Shown here: positions 27,613-36,908 of the stretch, piece by piece
Numbering within the stretch: the first letter of the stretch is position 1
Layout: every line of letters starts with the position of its first letter
DNA from: Opitutales bacterium
GTDB taxonomy: Bacteria; Verrucomicrobiota; Verrucomicrobiia; Opitutales; JAJFLR01
Assembly (NCBI GenBank): GCA_021772565.1
Contig: JAJFLR010000075.1
Span: forward strand, 1-57,863
Direction of reading: 5' to 3'
Length of the DNA stretch: 57,863 bases
Program-made: the position numbers and the translations under genes
The notes under the pieces: model-generated
Seen by the model: the letters and a program-made list of their open reading frames with translations, nothing else
The model's database searches: none
What the model was told of the DNA's origin: nothing

Positions 27613-30605
27613 CGAAAACTAACTATTTTAAATTTACGCCCAAAAGGATAATTATCTTCGTCCGGATCAACGATGTCATCTGCCGTATCGACGGTTTCCG
27701 GAAAACGTTGAACAACCGCTTCGCACCAGGCCTTTCCATCGATCTCATCTGTAATAGGATTTTGCACTTCGCCATAAGCTCGAATTAAAAATGTGTCTGA
27801 ACGGGTGTTTACGAATGGAGCGATAGCTGTCATGATATCGGCTTGGGTTAGATAGCTGGCTGTTAGGTGATAAATGACTCGATCACGGCCATCTTGATTG
27901 ATAGTTGGCACTTCCACGATGGCTTGTTCAATAACGCTTCTAAATTGAGTCGGTTCCTCAGGAATCGGAAAAGCATTCTGCGGCTTTAAGAAATGCTCTA
28001 TCGAGCTAAATGGTTGATCGTCTGGAGCAGTAATTTTTCGGATATTTTCAACTATCTTTTTAGCTAAGGATCGGCACTGATCTGCAGATAGTTGTTTAAC
28101 ACCTTGACGGAAATATTCTGTTCTAGGTAAATCGCTGGTTATTGCTGTAGATTGAGATTCGTAAGTTTCTTGAGCACTTTGAGAGTAGCGGAAAAATGCA
28201 CTCTCCAATTTTTTACTATTAGTGGGTATTGTATCCTGATCTCCAAACTCATTTAGGTTAACATAATTCCATTTGTTTATATTCTGTGAAGTTAAAATAG
28301 TATTCCAAGCTTCTAATGAAGTTGAGTTTATATTGAAAGAACCATCGACTAAAAAATGCTGCCCTGAGTTTTTACCGTCAGCAGTTATTGTATCTAGATT
28401 TGTATTTTGTCTATTAACAACTTTTAAGCGAGAATTAGGGAATGCTGCGTTAGCAGAAATATCTGGTTCACTGCTTGATGATTTTAAACCCGAAAAAAAG
28501 TACTCATCAAACTTTTTATTCCAACGATCTACATTTCCCCAAGAATTTCCAATTGTATATGGTCGTGATTCATTAATATGTATGTGTTGTAATGAGCCGA
28601 CCGACAAAATTGGTTGTCTTATAATCTCAAATAATGGAACATCTTCATTGAAACTTTTACCACCTGCCCCCATCACTCTATCAAATAATTCTGAGTCATT
28701 TGATAGTTTATTAGTATATGTACCTGAAATATTATTATAATCACTAGGAGAATCACCATTAGGAAAATAGTACATTTTATTTTCATCTATCATTCCAACA
28801 GTCGAATTAATTTTTCTAGGATCATTTAGTCTTGCCCATTTCATACGATTCCACGTGTGATGTTTGTTGCTTTCATTTTCATCTAGCTCTAATCTTATGC
28901 CAAATTTATATGATGTTTTGTTATGGTCAAAATCATCAGGTTTGTAATCAAAATTTGACATTTTAATTTCACTAATTGTTTGTAATACATCATCAGAAGA
29001 ATTTTTTATGTTAATACTAAAATTGATCTGATCTTTATTTTTTAGACCAAAAGTTAGAGCAGTAGTCCCTGTTGAAATTGGGTATGTTTCACTAGTATCA
29101 CCCTCCCAATATGAGTCATCAAATGATTTTATATAAAATACTCCTGTGTTTTGAGTTGTTGTTTTAATGTTAACAGAACCTTTGTTTTTCGGTCCAGTCC
29201 AGTTGTAAACTCTTCCAGGTAGCCAAATTATATCATCATCGCCAGAATCATCTCCAAATGGTTCACTAAATTTTAAAATTGTAATTACTGGTGAACTACT
29301 ACTGCCTCCCAGTAATTCTTGAAGATTAAATTCTTTTGTTGATGTGTCAGAAAATGTCATAATTATATTGGGTAAGTTATTAATTTCAATTTTCAGATCT
29401 TCTGGTATAATAGCAGAACTATATGGATTCCAAAATTCAAAATTCATAACATATTTAATTTTAATTATATCACCTGGGGTTGATGCGTAAAAACTGAATA
29501 ACAAATAAAAATCTGTTAAAACCGGTGCCATACTGAATACTATGTTTTGATTAATTTCGGGAGCCGAAATATTATACACTCTCCTTAAATCACTTGATGA
29601 GGTAATAAAATTATCAGTGGCTTGCTCCTGCATATTTTTATTGTAGTCCACATATTGTTCAAAAGCATCACCAAGTAAATCAGGCGCTAACGACAAATCT
29701 TCCTTTAACCCACCTGTTGGATTAGACAATATTCCCATAGCTCGATTAGTGATATCGTGGAAATTTTTTTTTAATCTTAATTCGGTTAAATTTCCTAAAT
29801 TGAGTAGTTGTTTTCTGCTATAAACTTTATCTAACAAATTTATGTTTGCTGTTTCATCAGGATCAAAAGTGGTTTGATCACTCAAAAAACTTTCAGAGCC
29901 GTTGCGCATCGCCATCAATTGATTGAGACGTGTTTTTTCTGTTGGATCATAACTGCCCAGCCAATTGTTGTTTTGACTGAGTGTTTTATTAGTCAGAGCT
30001 ACACTCGCTTTGACACCTTCATCGCCTACCCAATAGGCATAGTTGCCAATTGTTGAAGTAGTTCCATATTGAGTCGATGCACTACCAGGGATTGCGATTT
30101 TTTTAACAACAACTAAATTTGTCGGATCAGTGTCATCGATGCTGTTACTACCAACCATCTGTACTTGATCAGCAGCAGGAACAGCTGTAGTCGGATCAGG
30201 AGTTACTCCAGATACTAACCATGTAGGATTGCCAGTAATTTGATTGTCAGGTGCAGTTAGCTGATTTGTGGTTATAGGCCAAACACCAGTCCAGTAGGGA
30301 TTCTCAATATTAGCATTATCATTGACTAAAATATTTGCTTGGGCAGTAGCCCGATTATCCTGGCCGGCATGTTCCTGTAGTTCACCAATGGCAATGTTCA
30401 GAGCGAACAGAGCATTCTGTCTGGCAATGTTAATATTGCGGAAAGCATTGGAGGCACCGGTTTCGACTCGGGTCAATGTCGATAGACTTAACAAGAGCAA
30501 GACCAGAAAAGACATTAGCGTAATTGTCAGGATTAGAGCAAAACCTGTTCGACGCTCAATGAGCGATTTGAATTTCTGTCGATTCTGAAATCGAATTCTT
30601 AACAT
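27588..30605 (-). CDS. Verru_Chthon cassette protein A (large pilin-like protein)
   Basis: A 1005-residue protein with an N-terminal pilin-like hydrophobic helix after a basic leader: RRTGFALILTITLMSFLVLL, then LLSLSTLTRVETGAS and RNINIARQNALFALNIAIGE. This pattern and length match Verru_Chthon cassette protein A, a family confined to Verrucomicrobia and found in multi-gene cassettes with pseudopilins B-D. Only this member and one downstream gene are present, no B-D. The rest is a large extracellular region without motifs I can name. It may serve a type II or type IV-pilus-like system. Confidence 0.83.
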   Translation of the reverse strand: MLRIRFQNRQKFKSLIERRTGFALILTITLMSFLVLLLLSLSTLTRVETGASNAFRNINIARQNALFALNIAIGELQEHAGQDNRATAQANILVNDNANIENPYWTGVWPITTNQLTAPDNQITGNPTWLVSGVTPDPTTAVPAADQVQMVGSNSIDDTDPTNLVVVKKIAIPGSASTQYGTTSTIGNYAYWVGDEGVKASVALTNKTLSQNNNWLGSYDPTEKTRLNQLMAMRNGSESFLSDQTTFDPDETANINLLDKVYSRKQLLNLGNLTELRLKKNFHDITNRAMGILSNPTGGLKEDLSLAPDLLGDAFEQYVDYNKNMQEQATDNFITSSSDLRRVYNISAPEINQNIVFSMAPVLTDFYLLFSFYASTPGDIIKIKYVMNFEFWNPYSSAIIPEDLKIEINNLPNIIMTFSDTSTKEFNLQELLGGSSSSPVITILKFSEPFGDDSGDDDIIWLPGRVYNWTGPKNKGSVNIKTTTQNTGVFYIKSFDDSYWEGDTSETYPISTGTTALTFGLKNKDQINFSINIKNSSDDVLQTISEIKMSNFDYKPDDFDHNKTSYKFGIRLELDENESNKHHTWNRMKWARLNDPRKINSTVGMIDENKMYYFPNGDSPSDYNNISGTYTNKLSNDSELFDRVMGAGGKSFNEDVPLFEIIRQPILSVGSLQHIHINESRPYTIGNSWGNVDRWNKKFDEYFFSGLKSSSSEPDISANAAFPNSRLKVVNRQNTNLDTITADGKNSGQHFLVDGSFNINSTSLEAWNTILTSQNINKWNYVNLNEFGDQDTIPTNSKKLESAFFRYSQSAQETYESQSTAITSDLPRTEYFRQGVKQLSADQCRSLAKKIVENIRKITAPDDQPFSSIEHFLKPQNAFPIPEEPTQFRSVIEQAIVEVPTINQDGRDRVIYHLTASYLTQADIMTAIAPFVNTRSDTFLIRAYGEVQNPITDEIDGKAWCEAVVQRFPETVDTADDIVDPDEDNYPFGRKFKIVSFRWLSAADI

Positions 30606-30935
30606 TCTTATAAAATATTTTGTTACTGCTGAAAAATCAATGTTAGTTTTCGTCTACGTTTTTCATTGAGGCGTATGCCTTTTTGGAATGCGGTGCTTCA
30701 TCACCGTTTTCGAACGATATGTCTTCGATATAAAAAATTTTCAAGTTTTAATACGAAAAATTCGTCATTTTAAATTTGTCCGAAAAGCGGCGTCATGCTG
30801 CCGCATTCCAAAGAAGCGGTGCTTCAAATATAAATTCGACCAGTCACCAATTTTTAATTTGTCATTGTGTGCTTCAAATTGTGAAGTGAAACAGACTCGC
30901 AGAAATTATAAATTTTGATACTTATCATTTGATAA
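30606..30935. repeat. Intergenic spacer with a 12-bp inverted and an 11-bp direct repeat
   Basis: A divergent spacer of 330 bases without a supported gene. TTTGGAATGCGG (30682-30693) pairs perfectly with CCGCATTCCAAA (30801-30812). GCGGTGCTTCA occurs directly at 30690-30700 and 30816-30826. The span has the look of a small non-autonomous palindromic element. Open frames across it use the repeat sequence and match nothing. Confidence 0.7.
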
Positions 30936-32051
30936 ATGAAAAAAAAACTAACAATTGTTCACACTGAAGCATCTGACGGGTGGGGTGGGCAAGAAATCAG
31001 GATTTTTACCGAGTGCCTCTGGTTGCGACAACAAGGACATAAAATAATAATTTTTGCACCGTCGCACAGTCAAATTTATCAGCGAGCGAAAGCTGAGGGG
31101 CTGGAAGTTTTTCATGTGCAATTCGCTAAGTCATCTCAACTGACCGATATTTTTAAAGTTTTTCGTCTGCTTAAAAAAATAAAACCTGATGTGATAGGAA
31201 CGCATAGCAGCGTTGATAGTTGGGTCAGTTTAATTGCCGGTTCATTGGCCGGGATAAGATGTCGATTGCGATACCGTCATGTTAGCACACCCGTTAGAAA
31301 CTCAGCTCTGAATCGCTGGCAATATCAAAAACTATGTCATCATATAATTACTACTGCTGACTGTATAAGTAATAGTCTGATAAAAAATTTAAATATTTCT
31401 GAAAAGAAAGTTTCAACTATACCTACCGGATTAAATCCACCTGATCAATTAATAGATAAAGACACGGCACGAATAAATTTAGCAAAAGAATTAGGTGTCT
31501 CAACTGATAGTCGATTTATTGGACAAATATCAGTTTTGCGAAGTTGGAAGGGGCACATATTTTTAATTGATGCTTTTGAACAGTTAGCTGATTCATTTCA
31601 GAGTTTACATTTAGTCTTGGTCGGCGATGGGCCTTGCATGCAAATTTTGACAAATCATGTTGCCAATTTAAAATCTAAAAATCGCATACATTTTGTTGGT
31701 CATAAAACGGATCCATATCAATATTTTCGAGCATTTGAAGGTGCAGTATTAGCCAGCACAAAAAATGAAGGGGTACCGCAGTCTTTGCTGCAAGCAATGT
31801 GGGCTGAGTGTCCGGTGATAGGAACTAATGTTGGAGGCATACCTGAAATTGTTTTAGATAAAACTACCGGGACGCTGATTCCTCCATCGGATTCGGTTTC
31901 ATTGGAAAATGCTATAACTGATAATTTACAGAATCAAGATTCTATTATCACAATGGTTGATAATGCTAAAAAGATGGTGGCTGAAAAATATTTGATTACG
32001 AGCATGGGTAAGCAGATTTTGGAAATTATAGAAACTAAGTTAACTATTTAA
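30936..32051 (+). CDS. Glycosyltransferase family 4 protein
   Basis: A 371-residue GT-B fold glycosyltransferase. The N-terminal domain begins KKLTIVHTEASDGWGGQEIR, with the GWGGQE loop typical of this branch, and the C-terminal group 1 domain shows LVLVGDGPCMQIL, FVGHKTDPYQYFRAFEG and the ENEGVP-like segment TKNEGVPQSLLQAMWAECPV followed by GTNVGGIPEIV. It likely adds a sugar from a nucleotide donor to a lipopolysaccharide or exopolysaccharide. It stands alone; no other envelope glycan genes are near. Confidence 0.93.
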   Translation: MKKKLTIVHTEASDGWGGQEIRIFTECLWLRQQGHKIIIFAPSHSQIYQRAKAEGLEVFHVQFAKSSQLTDIFKVFRLLKKIKPDVIGTHSSVDSWVSLIAGSLAGIRCRLRYRHVSTPVRNSALNRWQYQKLCHHIITTADCISNSLIKNLNISEKKVSTIPTGLNPPDQLIDKDTARINLAKELGVSTDSRFIGQISVLRSWKGHIFLIDAFEQLADSFQSLHLVLVGDGPCMQILTNHVANLKSKNRIHFVGHKTDPYQYFRAFEGAVLASTKNEGVPQSLLQAMWAECPVIGTNVGGIPEIVLDKTTGTLIPPSDSVSLENAITDNLQNQDSIITMVDNAKKMVAEKYLITSMGKQILEIIETKLTI

Positions 32052-32140
32052 AAATTATTATAGCCACGGATACACGCGGATTAAACACGGATAATTTAAA
32101 TTATTTATTTATTTTTTTAATTATTTGTTGTGGATTTTTT

Positions 32141-32223
32141 GTAGGGCTGTCAGCTTGCTGCATGCCGTTATATCGATTAATGATGTTCTCGCGAATTATG
32201 CATCGAGCAAGCTCGAGCACTAC
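32141..32223. repeat. Inverted pair of a dispersed GTAGGGCT repeat
   Basis: GTAGGGCTGTCAGCTTGCTG begins at 32141, and a degenerate reverse-complement copy (CATCGAGCAAGCTCGAGCAC) runs from 32201 to 32223. A third related copy is at 25469. The surrounding spacer 32052-32293 also contains GCCACGGATACACGCGGATT near 32063. The arms could fold into a hairpin of about 20 pairs with mismatches. I read this as a MITE-like non-coding element. Confidence 0.65.
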
Positions 32224-32308
32224 AATGTTTAATTTTTGAATTTGATAACTGTATGAAAAATTTATTTATACTTGCCACATATTCATTATAACATTGATGT
32301 TAATACTT

Positions 32309-33067
32309 ATGAGTAATCAAAAAATACCTGTTGAGAAATATTCTACACCTGAGATAGCAAGTAAAAGTGTCGCAAAAGAAGTAGCTGCGCTTATTCAAAA
32401 AAATAATAGTGATGGTAAAAATACAGTGTTAGGTTTGGCTACAGGGTCAACTCCATTACATCTTTATAAAGAACTTATTAGAATTCATAAAGAGGATGGA
32501 CTATCTTTTAAAAATACAATTACCTTCAACTTGGATGATTATTATCCAATTTCTCAGGATGATCCCGAAAGTTACTACTATTTTATGCAACAACATTTTA
32601 TTAAGCATATTGATATACTTCCTGAAAATTTTCATATTCCTGACAGTAATATGCCTAGAGAGAGTATTGAGATTGAGTGCGCTAAATATGAGCAGACTAT
32701 TAAAGATTCTGGTGGTATTGATATTCAAATTTTGGGGATTGGAAGAACAGGACATATTGGATTTAATGAGCCAGGTTCATCAAGAGACTCCAGAACACGG
32801 TTAGTTGAACTTGATAAAATAACTAGAGATGATGCATGTAGTAATTTTAATAGTCTGGAAAATACTCCTAAATACTCTTTAACAATGGGTGTGGCGACAA
32901 TAATGGAAGCAAAGAAAATTATCTTGATGGCTTGGGGTAAGTCTAAGTCTGAAATAATTGCAAAAGTGGTGAAGGGATCAATAACAAATGAAGCAAGTGC
33001 AAGTTTTCTTCAGAGTCATCCAAACGCAAAATTTGTTCTTGATAAAGATAGTGTTTCAAGATTATAG
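32309..33067 (+). CDS. nagB: Glucosamine-6-phosphate deaminase-like protein
   Basis: Isomerase/deaminase family that converts glucosamine-6-phosphate to fructose-6-phosphate and ammonia. The frame offers starts at 32294 (TTG), 32297 and 32309; the last gives 252 residues. VLGLATGSTPLHLYKELI, FNLDDYYPISQDDPESY and GIGRTGHIGFNEPGSS are the family motifs. The residue that is the catalytic Asp in E. coli (GNDGHIAFNE) is Thr here, a variant I recall from the long Bacteroidota-type enzymes. Histidine and Glu of the motif are kept. A 3' remnant of a second nagB lies at 36235, and the DNA between is more AT-rich, so this copy probably arrived with the cassette. Confidence 0.87.
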   Translation: MSNQKIPVEKYSTPEIASKSVAKEVAALIQKNNSDGKNTVLGLATGSTPLHLYKELIRIHKEDGLSFKNTITFNLDDYYPISQDDPESYYYFMQQHFIKHIDILPENFHIPDSNMPRESIEIECAKYEQTIKDSGGIDIQILGIGRTGHIGFNEPGSSRDSRTRLVELDKITRDDACSNFNSLENTPKYSLTMGVATIMEAKKIILMAWGKSKSEIIAKVVKGSITNEASASFLQSHPNAKFVLDKDSVSRL

Positions 33068-33075
33068 TTCAGTAG

Positions 33076-34161
33076 TTGAAATTACTATATTCGACGAAGC
33101 AAGGAGTTAAATATAGTTTATTTATTAATTCTCTAATGAAATCATTTTTCTCTCCACCTCATAGTTATTATACTGTTGGTATTATTACTACAATATATAT
33201 TGGTGCAGTCTTTATAGTTATAGAAGATTTACCATACGGAAATTATATTGTGATATCTATAATATTTTTATTTACTCTTTTAGGTTTTATCGCAATTGGG
33301 TATAGATTAATCGAATATTATGCTAGTAAAAGCAAAAAAATTCTCTCTAAAATAACAGAAGAAATTATTATAAATACAACAAAAAGTAATCTTGTTAAAA
33401 TTAATTCTCAATTAATAAGTTTAATAGAAATAGCTGAGTTAAGAAAATCAAATAGTAAAGAAACGCATTTTATAACCGATGGATTTATTGGTCTTCAAAA
33501 GAAATGTATTGAACTAGAAGGAATCAAAACAGATAAAGGTAAATCTCGTATAGGAATTTTTGGACATTTGCCCAGTCATATGCGGAATATTGATAACAGG
33601 CTAACAAAAGAGAGAGGAGATGTTTTATTTCAGGGACCAGGAGTTACATCTAACCAAATAAATAGATATGTTGATTTAGTCAATCAGCGAACACAGGCAT
33701 TGTATGATTTTTTGAATAGTGGTGGTAGTTGTATAGAAGTTTATTATGAATCATTTATTAGTCGATATGTAGAGGGTAATTTTAGATTTAATAAAAATAT
33801 GCCCGATATGCCTGAGGAAGTAAGAGATAGAATAAATGGATTATTATTCTTTTTAAACAAATTTGATTCTTATAAAATTAATATTATACCCAATGAGGAT
33901 AAAAGAAGAAAGGGACCATATTTTTTTCTCCGACAAGATGTCGGTCTTATTATCGATTTACGCACTTCAGAAATTGATCCTGATAGAGCAAGATATATTG
34001 ATGGTATATATACTACAGAAAAAAAAGTCATAGAAGAATTTATAGATAAACATCGTAGGTTATTAAAAGATGGGGATGGAGAAAATGAATTGCTAATTAT
34101 TAACCAAAATAAAGTTAAAGAAAAACTAAATAATTATTTAGAAATTTTAGAAAAAAGATGA
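33076..34161 (+). CDS. Membrane protein of unknown function
   Basis: I do not recognise this protein. The frame opens with a TTG (361 residues), while an ATG at 33136 would give 341. Two membrane segments follow (about residues 33-50 and 57-75 of the long form), then a coiled-coil-like stretch and a soluble C-terminal domain with GIFGHLPSHMRNIDNRLTKE, SCIEVYYESFISRYVEGNFR, and KGPYFFLRQDVGLIIDLRTS. That order of motifs faintly recalls phospholipase-D-like folds but lacks HxK. It starts 8 bases after nagB, so the two are likely cotranscribed in this AT-rich cassette. Confidence 0.75.
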   Translation: MKLLYSTKQGVKYSLFINSLMKSFFSPPHSYYTVGIITTIYIGAVFIVIEDLPYGNYIVISIIFLFTLLGFIAIGYRLIEYYASKSKKILSKITEEIIINTTKSNLVKINSQLISLIEIAELRKSNSKETHFITDGFIGLQKKCIELEGIKTDKGKSRIGIFGHLPSHMRNIDNRLTKERGDVLFQGPGVTSNQINRYVDLVNQRTQALYDFLNSGGSCIEVYYESFISRYVEGNFRFNKNMPDMPEEVRDRINGLLFFLNKFDSYKINIIPNEDKRRKGPYFFLRQDVGLIIDLRTSEIDPDRARYIDGIYTTEKKVIEEFIDKHRRLLKDGDGENELLIINQNKVKEKLNNYLEILEKR

Positions 34162-34244
34162 TTAAACCAGAAGAATCTACTAATTAGAACTTTTGAACTA
34201 TTAGGAATCAAATTTACTTATAATTTTTTCTAACTTGTAGCCTT

Positions 34245-34817
34245 TTACTGTTTTGTAGTTATCATGTCGCCCCAAGGGGTTATATATGGATGTTCTTTTG
34301 TTATATACACGTAATGCAAGTGACTATAATTTATTATTGAATCGTTGTTAAATAACTGATGTCCTGCGGTAATTGAGGCAAATTTAACTTCAATTTTTTT
34401 ACCTTCATGATTTCTTGTTTCTTGATTAATATGTTGCAAAGTAGAATTTATCGTATTTCCAGACATTACTACATCATCTACGATTAAAATTTTATTGTAT
34501 CGATGAATGTTATTGCGTGAAAAATCTTGAAATTCTCTCCTTTTTTCTATTTGTTTAAAAAAAGCAAATTCAAGTGGTACCATCCCTTTTAATTCTTGAG
34601 ATAACAAGTCACCAACTAACGCCCCACCTGCAATAATATCAACAGAGATAGCGACAATACAATCAGGTTCAAAATATTCAACTTTTTTAGCAAGTTTTTG
34701 TATTGAAATTTGAACTCCATCCCAAATTAATTCATTTTCGCCATGAAGTTCAGGATTTTTTAGTTTATCAAGTTTACTCTCTAATTGTTTAACTTTTTTA
34801 ATATTAAAAATATCCAT
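34245..34817 (-). CDS. Phosphoribosyltransferase-like protein
   Basis: A 190-residue type I PRTase fold. The PRPP-binding loop is ILIVDDVVMSGNTI near residue 109, with the two acidic residues and following MSGNT as in the family. Upstream, IVAISVDIIAGGALVGDLLS is the PPi loop region and EFAFFKQIEKR may be the flexible hood. Substrate is not predictable. It is downstream of the class III aminotransferase on the same strand, 41 bases apart, and converges with the membrane protein gene. Confidence 0.87.
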   Translation of the reverse strand: MDIFNIKKVKQLESKLDKLKNPELHGENELIWDGVQISIQKLAKKVEYFEPDCIVAISVDIIAGGALVGDLLSQELKGMVPLEFAFFKQIEKRREFQDFSRNNIHRYNKILIVDDVVMSGNTINSTLQHINQETRNHEGKKIEVKFASITAGHQLFNNDSIINYSHLHYVYITKEHPYITPWGDMITTKQ

Positions 34818-34858
34818 TTTGAAAATAGTTTAATGAGTATTTGGGTATATTGCTTATA

Positions 34859-36181
34859 CTAATGTTTAATAGATTTTATAATATTAGCATCGAATGAAAT
34901 TAGAAATTCATTAATTATTTTCCTAGTCAATATAACTGGTGGTTTTAAAATTATAGTATCACCATTACCTCTTTTGGACAATCTTACCAGCACACCGTTT
35001 CTCAAACATTTTTCATAAATGCTATTTGCTAGAGTTTGACTATTAAATTTAATACCCTGGATCAACCCCAACCCCTCGACCTTAGTGATTTCAGCATATT
35101 TGTCTTTAACAGAATTTATGGATTTATTTAAATACTCTCCTAAGTCGTTAGATTGTTTAAGTAAATTGCATTTAAAAATATAGCTTAAATTTTTTATACC
35201 TATTTCACAGACTAGAGGATTCATACCTGCGGTAAAAGCACCTTCTGTGTAATTCAATACATCATATTTTTTCTTTGTTAAAACTGCTGCTAATGGCCAA
35301 CCGGCTGTAAAGGCTTTCGCAAGTATTAAAATATCTGGAACAACCTGGAAATGTTCTGCGGCAGTGAATGAACCTAACCATCCTCCGCCCGTTTGAACTT
35401 CATCATAGATCAGGCAAATATCTTTTTCATCACAAATATTTCTAATCTGTTGCAAATATCTTTTTTCAAGAACAACTACCCCATCGTCAACAATTATAGG
35501 TTCGAGTATTAAAGCTACCGGGTTGAGTTCATTGACCTTGTTTTTAAAAGACTCTATATTATTCGGTTCTATCTGGTGAAACTGAATATTAGATAAATCA
35601 GATTTTTCATATTCTCTATGAGTAACTCTAAGGTTAAGGTATGTTTCGCCATGATAACTTCCTCTCATAGATAAGATTGGGAAATTTTTCTTCCCATTTT
35701 GTATGTGATAGGTAATCGCAGATCGCAATCCAAATTCGATAGCTCCGGCACCACTGAGTAATTTTAAATTAACTTTAGTAAGCTCATCAGGTGTATGTTT
35801 AATAAGTAGATCGGCAAATTCTAAAGCTGGAATATTGCTAAACATTGATGATGAAAAAAACGGTTGATCAGAAGCTAAATACTCGGAAATTGATTCTTTT
35901 ATTACCGGATGATTGTGGCCAAGATGTAAGTTATGAGTCTGAGAAGAAAAATCTAACCAAATTTTTCCATCTGCTGTTATAAAAACACACCCACTGCCCC
36001 AGACAACCGGAGGATACTCATTTCTTGATCCCTTAGTTAAGTTAGCCTTTGACCATTTCAAAGGAAAGTTTGCTTTCAAGTCTTGATCAATAAAATCAAC
36101 CTCAGAAATATTTTTTCCAATGTGTGGAAGCAAATCATCAGGTTTGAGTAATGTTAATAATTCTCTGTCGTTGATTGCCAT
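34859..36181 (-). CDS. Class III aminotransferase (PLP-dependent)
   Basis: A 440-residue PLP enzyme of aminotransferase class III. The cofactor lysine is in ILAKAFTAGWPLAAV near residue 288; LIYDEVQTGGGWLGSF holds the Asp that binds the pyridine nitrogen, and SMRGSYHGETY and SGAGAIEFGLRSA are the phosphate-binding and glycine-rich parts. Start at the ATG 36181, not the TTG at 36202. The close relative could act on omega-amino or 2,4-diaminobutyrate-type substrates; the exact reaction is unknown. It forms a two-gene unit with the PRTase. A remnant of a second nagB lies just upstream on the other strand. Confidence 0.9.
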   Translation of the reverse strand: MAINDRELLTLLKPDDLLPHIGKNISEVDFIDQDLKANFPLKWSKANLTKGSRNEYPPVVWGSGCVFITADGKIWLDFSSQTHNLHLGHNHPVIKESISEYLASDQPFFSSSMFSNIPALEFADLLIKHTPDELTKVNLKLLSGAGAIEFGLRSAITYHIQNGKKNFPILSMRGSYHGETYLNLRVTHREYEKSDLSNIQFHQIEPNNIESFKNKVNELNPVALILEPIIVDDGVVVLEKRYLQQIRNICDEKDICLIYDEVQTGGGWLGSFTAAEHFQVVPDILILAKAFTAGWPLAAVLTKKKYDVLNYTEGAFTAGMNPLVCEIGIKNLSYIFKCNLLKQSNDLGEYLNKSINSVKDKYAEITKVEGLGLIQGIKFNSQTLANSIYEKCLRNGVLVRLSKRGNGDTIILKPPVILTRKIINEFLISFDANIIKSIKH

Positions 36182-36234
36182 AATTAAATATAAATTGGAC
36201 AAGTATTAATACGGTATATTCAAAATACAATGAT

Positions 36235-36459
36235 TTTTTGAGTAGTTTTGTTCCGACCAGCGCAATAACAATGGGAGTAGGCAGTATAATGGCTGCCAAG
36301 CAAACAATCTTGTTTGCCTGGGGTGAAAAGAAAGCTGAAATTGTCAAAAAAGCAGTTGAAGGTTCAGTCAACGATATCGTGACTGCCAGCTTTTTACAGG
36401 AACACTCTAACGCACGTTTTGTTGTTGATGAAGCTGCGGGATCGCTGTTGGAAAAATAA
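36235..36459 (+). pseudogene. 3' remnant of a second nagB
   Basis: An in-frame segment of about 70 codons, ending in TAA at 36459, matches the C-terminal part of glucosamine-6-phosphate deaminase: FVPTSAITMGVGSIMAAK, ILFAWGEKKAEIVKKAVEG and ASFLQEHSNARFVVDEAAG. Against the complete gene at 32309 about half of the residues are identical, so it is not a recent duplicate. Its base composition is closer to the core genes than the cassette. The 5' two thirds are gone, replaced by unrelated genes. Confidence 0.83.
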
Positions 36460-36501
36460 CTTTATTAAGATTCAAACTGAAAGATATTCTGATGTATATC
36501 T

Positions 36502-36906
36502 TTATTTTTCATTCCACAACTTTATTGGAAGGTATTTAGAATATCTGTTAAAATCTTTATCGTTAGTCAATATACTCATTCTATTGCATGTAGACTGGGA
36601 ACATATCAAAAAATCGCTAAACGATCCCTGAATTCCTTTCAATCGACATGTATTAAAATATTTAGCTGCCTGAATATGATCATTATTTGTTGCAAGTAAT
36701 GGAGTAAATCCAGATAGAGCTAGATCAAGTTTTTTAAATTGTTTTACTTCTTTTATACCCGATAGTAATTCTTGTTTTACTATTCCCGGTAAGACTGCTC
36801 TACCTTGTAATATTAACTCTTTTAAGATTTTAATTTTCTTGCTGCTATTTGATTCTTTTCTTCGAAAATATTCTGACCAGATGGAGGTATCGATTACAAC
36901 ATTCAT
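36502..36906 (-). CDS. vapC: VapC-type PIN-domain toxin
   Basis: A 134-residue PIN-domain ribonuclease, complete. The four catalytic acids can be placed: D6 in VVIDTSIWSEYFR, E in VLPGIVKQELLSGI, D in GSFSDFLICSQS, and D in LTNDKDFNRYSKYL. Starts 2 bases after the vapB stop on the same strand. VapC toxins cut specific tRNAs or rRNA to arrest growth. Contrast with the deleted PIN gene at 8762. Confidence 0.93.
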   Translation of the reverse strand: MNVVIDTSIWSEYFRRKESNSSKKIKILKELILQGRAVLPGIVKQELLSGIKEVKQFKKLDLALSGFTPLLATNNDHIQAAKYFNTCRLKGIQGSFSDFLICSQSTCNRMSILTNDKDFNRYSKYLPIKLWNEK

Positions 36907-36908
36907 TG

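Noticed and set aside
25511-30680. Shared ATTGAGGCGTA between the end of rph and the spacer at 30666
   Set aside because: Eleven bases, one copy within coding sequence; chance is sufficient.
27588-32051. Type IV pilus operon around the large pilin-like protein
   Set aside because: No PilB, PilC, PilD or PilM-type genes in the neighbourhood; only the N-terminal helix resembles pilins.
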